A stretch of 64,000 bases of DNA, taken from positions 1-64,000 of the forward strand of contig DATKCT010000187.1 of the NCBI GenBank assembly GCA_035513055.1. The letters are read 5' to 3'. This DNA comes from DATKCT01 sp035513055. GTDB lineage: Bacteria; Verrucomicrobiota; Verrucomicrobiia; Verrucomicrobiales; DEV007. The first letter of the stretch is position 1; each line of letters starts with the position of its first letter. Made by a program: the position numbers and the translations under genes. Below, in pieces: positions 58,720-64,000 of this stretch. Below the pieces are notes generated by a model, which worked only from the letters and a program-made list of their open reading frames with translations, made no database searches and was not told the DNA's origin.

Positions 58720-61700
58720 ATGTTTTCACCACCACGGATGCCTTGGCTCCCGTGGGCAGGCGCCTTGATCCTGTCCGCCGGAGTGATTCCGGGCGCTTGG
58801 ACCGCGCCCATTCTGTCCGAAGTCATGTCGGACAACCGAACCACCTTGACGGACGAGGACGGAGATTACTCTGATTGGATCGAGATCTACAATCCGGGCG
58901 ACGCGGCCATCGAACTCGAGGGGCACTTTCTCACGGATGATCCTGAGGACTTGGAGAGGTGGGAGTTTCCGGCGGCGCAGATCCCCCCGGACGGTTTCTT
59001 GATTGTCTTCGCTTCGGGGAAGGATCGCGCTGTATCTGGATTGGAGCTGCACACGTCTTTCGGATTGAACCGGGATGGCGAGTGGCTGGCTTTGGTCGAT
59101 CCTGACGGGAGCGCTATTCTGGACTCGATCGATCCGCTTCCTCCGCTCGATGGGGATGTGAGTTACGGAGTGGTCTCGAACGGCGAGGAGTCTACGCTGG
59201 AGATCCTCGATGCGCCGAGTCCTGGGGAACCGAATGTGGCCAACATCGTGCGGTTTTCGGAGCCGGGGCGAACCTTTGTCGAACCCTTTCTGCTGGAGAT
59301 GACGACGCCGTCGGGCGAACCCATTCGCTACTCGACGAACGGGGCCAAACCGAGCTTGTTCAATGGGCAGACCTACACGGGGCCGGTGACCATCAGCAAC
59401 ACGAGTCTGGTCGTGGCCCAGGCGGGGAATGGAGCAGTGTTCACTGAGGTCTACCTGCAAGTGGAAGCGGGAATGCAGAGCTTCAGCTCGGACATTCCGG
59501 TTGTGCTGGTTTCGTCCCGGCAGGGGAGCTTCAATCAGACCCAGTTTAAGGAGATGGCCATCGGCTTCTTCGAGCCGGGAGCAGAAAGCGGCCGGACAGA
59601 AGTGGTGGGCCCGGCGCAGTTGGCGACCCGGGGCGGCATGCGTGTGCGCGGCGAGACTTCGGCGAGCTTCCCGAAGCAGCCCTACCGCCTCGAGTTTTGG
59701 GAAGCAAAAGCCGGAGCGGAGGATGTTGACCGCGTCCTGTCGCCTCTGGGGTTACCGCGAGAATCCGATTTTATCTTGAACGCTCGCTATGAATTCGACC
59801 GGACCCTCATGCGCAATGATTACATTTTCGAACTCAGCCGGCAAATTGGGCAGTACGCGGCGCGGACTCGTTTTGTGGAGTTGTATGTAAGCACGGACAA
59901 TGATCCCATTGGGTCTGACGACTACCGGGGCGTCTACTCCTTCGGAGAGAACCTCAAGCGGGACGGAGCGCGGGTCGATTTGCAGTCGCTGCCGGTGGAA
60001 GCGGCGGCGCCGCCGGAGATCACGGGCGGTTACCTATTCAAGAAGGACAAGGACGATCCGGGAACGTGGAATTTCAGCGGAGGCGGCGAGCCCCTCCAAA
60101 TGGTCTACCCACTCGAGGAACAGCGCGCTGAAAGGGCTCACCAGCAGACGTGGTTGGCGGAGCATCTGGACGCCTTGCGCCAGTCGACGCTGTCGTCCGT
60201 TCCGGAAACTGGCTATCACAACTACATCGACGAGCGGGCATGGATCGATCACCACCTTCTCAATGTGCTGATGCTAAACGTCGATGCCCTCCGGCTCAGC
60301 GCGTATTTTTACAAGGACCGGGAGGGATTGGTTGTGGCAGGGCCCGTCTGGGACTTCGACCGGTCGGCGGGATCGACCGATGGGCGGTCTGCGGTAGCGG
60401 AACTGTGGCGAGGTCAGGGCGGCGATTCGGGAACGCATTTCTTCAAGCGGGATCTGGGGACCCCGGTCTGGTGGGAGAATCTCTTTAACCTTCGCGACTT
60501 TCAACAGGCCTGGGCGGACCGGTGGCGCAAATTGAGGCAAGGGCCTTTCAGCGTCGAGCATTTGCATGCGCTGGCCGATCAGATGGCCGCGGAGATCAAC
60601 GAGGCTCAGGCTCGCAATTTTCAGAGGTGGCCAGGCGCTCCGCCCCGGTCCGCTGGCGCCATGCGCTACACCGAGTTGAGTGGATTCGCCGGAGAGGTGG
60701 ACAATCTCAAGGGCTGGCTTCAGGCCCGGGTCGAGTGGATCGATGGGCAACTCATTCAGACTCCCGTTCTGACGCCGGGCGGTGGCGTGCATCCCCGCGA
60801 GACGACGGTGCGCATGGCGGGAGGTGGCTCTATCTTCAATCCGGACGAGATCTGGTTCACTACAGACGGGACTGACCCGCGCGGAGCGGGCGGAGAACCA
60901 TCGGACGAAGCCACGCTGTATGCCGGGTCCGCCCCGCCGGTGTTGACCCGGTCCACCACGATCATGGCCCGGAAGAAAGACGACAACTATCGCCAACCTC
61001 TCAATGGCCCTGACCAGCAGTGGAGCGCACCGGTGCGGACCCGGTATTTCGTGGGCGCCGAACCGGCATCGCCTTCGAACTTGGTGGTTTCGGAGATCAT
61101 GTACAATCCCGCGGGGCTCAGTCCGGAGGAGCAGAACGCCGGATTTGTTGACGGCGATCAATTCGAGTTCATCGAACTGCACAACACCGGTCAGGAACCG
61201 GTGGATCTCGCGGGGGTCCGATTTGACGCCGGGGTCAACTTCGGATTCTCCGACGCCGAAGAGATTCTGATTCCACCGGGAGGTTTTCTATTGCTTGTGG
61301 CGGATCCGGAGGCTTTTGCCGCGCGCTACGGGAGCGGCATCGCTTATCACGGCGCCTACACCGGCCGGTTGCAGAACGGTGGGGAGACCATCCGTCTGTT
61401 GACGCACGGCGGCGACCTGTTGCTGAGCTTTCGTTATGACGACGAAGAAGGCTGGCCCCAGGAAGCGGACGGCGACGGGCACAGTTTGGAACGTGCCGGT
61501 GATGGGTCCCATCCTGATCCGGCGGATCCGGAGCATTGGAGGGCGAGCGCTGTAGTCGGCGGGACTCCCGGCAGGGGGCCAGGGGAAGAGCCGGTCGAAA
61601 CGGGTTATGCGCTTTGGAGGACGGAGGTTTTCACACCTGAGCAACTGCTGGATCAAGAGCTGTCCGGCGATCAGGCAGACCCTGAGGGCGATTTGCTGGT

Positions 61701-62028
61701 GACTTTGATGGAATACGCCTTGGGCGGACTTCCTTTTGTCAATGACACCGCACGATTGCCTTCGGCGGGAAGCATCGATATTGAGGGTCAAGCCTACCTG
61801 ACGCTGACGTTCCAGCGGCCGCAGGCGCTCCCGGATATCGATTATTCCGGCGCGGCGTCCAATGACTTGAGCGAATCAGCCGCGGAGGAAGTCATGATCG
61901 AGCATTCGGTCACGGACAACGGCGACGGATCCGAAACAGTGGTGTTGCGGGATCCGCAGGCAATCCTTGGCGACGCGCAGCGGTTCGCTTGGTTGCGAGT
62001 GAGCCACCGTCCTCAGGTTGTTCCCTGA
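58720..62028 (+). CDS. Secreted CotH-kinase and lamin-tail protein
   Basis: An 1102-residue protein with a signal peptide (WAGALILSAGVIPGAWTA). Order: a lamin-tail domain (ILSEVMSDNRTTLTDEDGDYSDWIEIYNPG, about 30-170), a chitobiase-like beta segment (EPIRYSTNGAKPS, about 205), a CotH kinase-like domain (about 260-640, GGMRVRGETSASFPKQPYRLEF, VWDFDRSAGSTDGR), a second chitobiase-like segment (EIWFTTDGTDPRG), a second lamin-tail domain (VVSEIMYNPAGLSPEEQ, EFIELHNTGQEPVDL) and a small C-terminal surface module. CotH proteins phosphorylate coat or surface proteins. Function here is inferred. The stop overlaps a possible start of the next gene. Confidence 0.85.
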   Translation: MFSPPRMPWLPWAGALILSAGVIPGAWTAPILSEVMSDNRTTLTDEDGDYSDWIEIYNPGDAAIELEGHFLTDDPEDLERWEFPAAQIPPDGFLIVFASGKDRAVSGLELHTSFGLNRDGEWLALVDPDGSAILDSIDPLPPLDGDVSYGVVSNGEESTLEILDAPSPGEPNVANIVRFSEPGRTFVEPFLLEMTTPSGEPIRYSTNGAKPSLFNGQTYTGPVTISNTSLVVAQAGNGAVFTEVYLQVEAGMQSFSSDIPVVLVSSRQGSFNQTQFKEMAIGFFEPGAESGRTEVVGPAQLATRGGMRVRGETSASFPKQPYRLEFWEAKAGAEDVDRVLSPLGLPRESDFILNARYEFDRTLMRNDYIFELSRQIGQYAARTRFVELYVSTDNDPIGSDDYRGVYSFGENLKRDGARVDLQSLPVEAAAPPEITGGYLFKKDKDDPGTWNFSGGGEPLQMVYPLEEQRAERAHQQTWLAEHLDALRQSTLSSVPETGYHNYIDERAWIDHHLLNVLMLNVDALRLSAYFYKDREGLVVAGPVWDFDRSAGSTDGRSAVAELWRGQGGDSGTHFFKRDLGTPVWWENLFNLRDFQQAWADRWRKLRQGPFSVEHLHALADQMAAEINEAQARNFQRWPGAPPRSAGAMRYTELSGFAGEVDNLKGWLQARVEWIDGQLIQTPVLTPGGGVHPRETTVRMAGGGSIFNPDEIWFTTDGTDPRGAGGEPSDEATLYAGSAPPVLTRSTTIMARKKDDNYRQPLNGPDQQWSAPVRTRYFVGAEPASPSNLVVSEIMYNPAGLSPEEQNAGFVDGDQFEFIELHNTGQEPVDLAGVRFDAGVNFGFSDAEEILIPPGGFLLLVADPEAFAARYGSGIAYHGAYTGRLQNGGETIRLLTHGGDLLLSFRYDDEEGWPQEADGDGHSLERAGDGSHPDPADPEHWRASAVVGGTPGRGPGEEPVETGYALWRTEVFTPEQLLDQELSGDQADPEGDLLVTLMEYALGGLPFVNDTARLPSAGSIDIEGQAYLTLTFQRPQALPDIDYSGAASNDLSESAAEEVMIEHSVTDNGDGSETVVLRDPQAILGDAQRFAWLRVSHRPQVVP

Positions 62029-62048
62029 TGAAGGGGAGCAAAGGCCGG

Positions 62049-63413
62049 ATGAGGAGCTGCAGCATGAGATCGATGCGATGCGCCGCGACGCTGGCTGCTG
62101 TGTGGATGGCGAGCGTGCTTGATGCGAGCGTCGCGGACGTTTTGCAGCCCGGAAACAGCCTGCCTGGTCTGCGGCTGCGGGATGCGGACTCCGGGGAGTG
62201 GAAACGATTGGACGGCCTTCGCGGCCGGCCGGCCGTGCTCCACGTCTTTGCATCTTGGTGAGCCGGTTGCCGGACGCACGTGCCCGTGTGGCGCGCACGC
62301 ATCAAGCCATGGGTGGATAACGGCGCCGTCCAGGTCGCGGGCGTGCTCCAGGAGCAGCATCCGGAACGGGCATTGCTCTTTCGCCAATGGAAGGAGTTGG
62401 ATTTTCCGCTGCTTTCCGATCCTTTGAATCTCTTGGACGTGAAGGCCGTGCCGATCACCTTGTTGGTCGACGCGAACGGCGTCATCCGTTTTCGCAATCC
62501 GAGCGAAGAGGACTGGGAGCGCTTTCTCGCACTCGAGCCGGCGCAGGCTCCAGAACCTCCGGAATTGCCGGGGCAGGCATGGGCCGAAGCGGATTTTGCG
62601 GCTCAGGAAGGGCGTTTTGAAGAGGCGTTGAGTGGTTATGCCCGGGCTTTGGTGGACGATCCGAGTGAGGGGCGACTGCATTTTCGATCCGGAGTTGTCT
62701 ACCGGGCGCGGCACGATTCCGGGAAAGGGCGTCCTGACGATTTTGCCCAAGCGGCGCAGTTCTGGCAAAGGGCGCTGGACTTGGAACCCGGCCAGTACAT
62801 TTGGCGGCGGCGGATTCAGCAATACGGCCCGCGTTTAGACAAGCCCTATCCCTTCTATGACTGGGTCAAGGACGCGCGCCGCGAGATTGTGGAGCGTGGG
62901 GGCGAGCCTTTGCCATTGCGCGTGGAACCCAGTGGAGCGGAGTTGGCCAGTCCGGCCCGGCCCGGAGAAGCATCCGGCCCGAATCACAATCCCGACCCCG
63001 AAGGCAGCATTGAGCGCGTCGAGGAGGAGAGTCTGGCGGTGGAAGCCGTGGCGGTCTTCTCGACCGCGAGGGATGCAGGGACCGGGGCCATCCGGGTTCA
63101 TCTGCGGTTTCGCCCGGCCGGGGACTCGGGGCTCCACTGGAACAACGAGGCCGAGCCGCTCACAGTCTGGATCGACACTCCCGCCGGCGCTGAAGCCGTG
63201 CCGGTTCGCCTCGAATATCCGAATCCCGAGGACCGGGCCGTGAGCGCGGAGGAGCGCACGATCGAGTTTGAACTGACCTGGCCCGGCGGGGAGGCCGGAC
63301 CTGAGAGCGTAGGGGGCTTCGCATTGTTCAACGTGTGCCGGGACGACGATGCCCAGTGTCTTTTTCGGCGCCTTGATTTCCGGGTGGATCTGACCCGGCA
63401 GCAGAGGCGTTGA
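62049..63413 (+). CDS. Probable selenoprotein: thioredoxin-fold protein with UxxC motif and TPR-like region
   Basis: The reading frame is interrupted only by a TGA at 62259-62261, which falls exactly where a redox Cys should be: FASW-TGA-AGCR, giving UAGC. The same frame continues to 63413. Read with Sec at residue 71 the protein has 454 residues: signal peptide (AATLAAVWMASVLDASVA), a TlpA/thioredoxin domain (U71, C74, then cis-Pro region VKAVPITLLVDANG), a TPR-like helical part, and a C-terminal beta domain. Directly after the TGA an RNA hairpin can form (stem CGCAC/GUGUG, 6-nt loop GUGCCC starting 18 nt after the TGA, first loop base G), matching the bacterial SECIS pattern. Start by AAGGGGAG before 62049. 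Alternatives are a nonsense mutation or sequence error. Confidence 0.7.
62262..62298 (+). promoter_or_regulatory. Candidate bacterial SECIS hairpin
   Basis: Right after the TGA the RNA can fold with stem C14-C18 against G25-G29 (counting from the base after TGA), a loop GUGCCC, and an extra lower stem with one mismatch. The apical loop starts 18 nt after the TGA and has G first, both as expected for elements read by SelB. This is a manual fold without energy calculation. Confidence 0.5.
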
Positions 63414-63490
63414 CCGGCGGTGATTCGTTCCAAATGGTCGCCTATTCTGTAATGGCCTTTGCAGCCTCTTCGTGTAAAAGATTTCCTCAC

Positions 63491-64000
63491 ATGAAAAAGG
63501 GCGTTTCTCTGGTGGCCGTACTTCTGGCGGTGATTGCGGCGGTATCGATAGGTTGGAACATCTATCAGACTCTCGAGATGAGGCAGCTTCGTGCGGAACT
63601 CGATGAGGCTCATGCGGCCAGGACGGCAGGGATGGCTCCTTCGAATCCCTCTCTCATTGGAGCGGTGGATGAGTCCGAGAAACAGCCGTCCGCGGGATCT
63701 GAAACGGCGCCGGCTGTTGGCCCCGCCGGGAATGACGTCGAGCAAGGCAACGATCCTTTTGCGGGCATGACCCCGGAAGCGCTACGGCAAATGATGTCGA
63801 GTCCTTCGATGCAGGAGATTATTCGCGTGCAGCAGGAAGGGATGATGAAGTACTTTTACGGCGATTTGCTTGCTTGGCTCGATCTCCCCGAGGACCAGGC
63901 CAAGGAGTTCATGGAGATGTTGGTGGATTATCAGCTTACGGGAATGGACACCGCTTTCGAGGCAATGGACCCGGCCTTGAGTCAGGAAGACCGGGTCAAA
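63491..64000 (+). CDS. Membrane-anchored hypothetical protein (cut by window end)
   Basis: The ATG at 63491 starts MKKGVSLVAVLLAVIAAVS, a signal or membrane anchor, followed by a short coiled-coil (LEMRQLRAELDEAHAA) and a Ser/Gly/Pro-rich linker. The next part is helical and rich in Met (GMTPEALRQMMSSPSMQEII, FYGDLLAWLDLPEDQAKEFMEMLVDYQ), as in periplasmic helical proteins. The frame is open to the last base, so the C-terminus is missing. No named family is recognised. Confidence 0.65.
   Translation, partial: MKKGVSLVAVLLAVIAAVSIGWNIYQTLEMRQLRAELDEAHAARTAGMAPSNPSLIGAVDESEKQPSAGSETAPAVGPAGNDVEQGNDPFAGMTPEALRQMMSSPSMQEIIRVQQEGMMKYFYGDLLAWLDLPEDQAKEFMEMLVDYQLTGMDTAFEAMDPALSQEDRVK

Overview
The window looks like one contiguous piece of a high-GC chromosome from the Verrucomicrobiota (PVC superphylum). 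Several features support this. The lexA gene carries an operator of the form TGTTC-N4-GAACA, the motif reported for Verrucomicrobia. There is a DUF1501 protein and a PSCyt1/DUF1549/DUF1553 protein, both typical of Verrucomicrobia and Planctomycetes. An ECF sigma factor is followed by a small single-pass membrane protein. There is a PEP-CTERM-like tail, and several secreted proteins end in a small beta-rich module of the kind common in this phylum. The phylum assignment is an inference; no rRNA is present.

Region by region. 1-6 kb is a graveyard of mobile DNA (IS630 end, two broken RAYT transposases with REP-like repeats, an IS66 remnant) mixed with small secreted proteins and a ParE-type toxin-antitoxin pair. 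6-14.5 kb is a minus-strand run: a 6PGDH-like NAD enzyme, a Gfo/Idh/MocA oxidoreductase, a four-repeat secreted protein, a two-domain thioredoxin-fold protein and a D-apionate lactonase-like protein. 14.8-16.6 kb looks like a short gene-cassette array with attC-like sites and a MazEF-type pair, but no integrase. 16.7-29.6 kb holds a lipoprotein, a TPR protein, lexA, an MglA-like GTPase, tRNA-Ala, a DUF1501 protein, a secreted nuclease, a coiled-coil protein, a NIF3-family protein, cysQ, transposase remnants and an Xre-RES toxin-antitoxin pair. 29.6-35.1 kb is a minus-strand run of DacC-like carboxypeptidase, tyrS, a lipoprotein and the PSD1 protein. 35.4-47.4 kb encodes an alpha-2-macroglobulin/PbpC pair, an L,D-transpeptidase and a GH63-type glycosidase. 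47.5-58.6 kb holds an HPS/KGPDC-type decarboxylase, a DUF3500 protein, a cobalamin riboswitch with a large surface protein, rodA, thiG, a DciA-like gene, folB and the sigma factor pair. 58.7 kb to the end has a CotH/lamin-tail protein, a probable selenoprotein and a cut-off membrane-anchored protein.

Three points stand out. First, a thioredoxin-fold gene at 62049-63413 has an in-frame TGA exactly at the first position of its CxxC motif (UxxC), followed by a plausible bacterial SECIS hairpin. Second, a cobalamin riboswitch on the minus strand precedes one ORF that joins two surface-protein modules. Third, two families of short inverted-repeat elements lie at gene 3' ends and in places supply stop codons or upstream sequence.

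Functional themes are cell-envelope synthesis (rodA, pbpC, dac, L,D-transpeptidase), carbohydrate or sugar-acid use (apionate-like enzymes, Gfo/Idh, GH63), secreted surface proteins, and heavy traffic of small non-autonomous elements and toxin-antitoxin modules.
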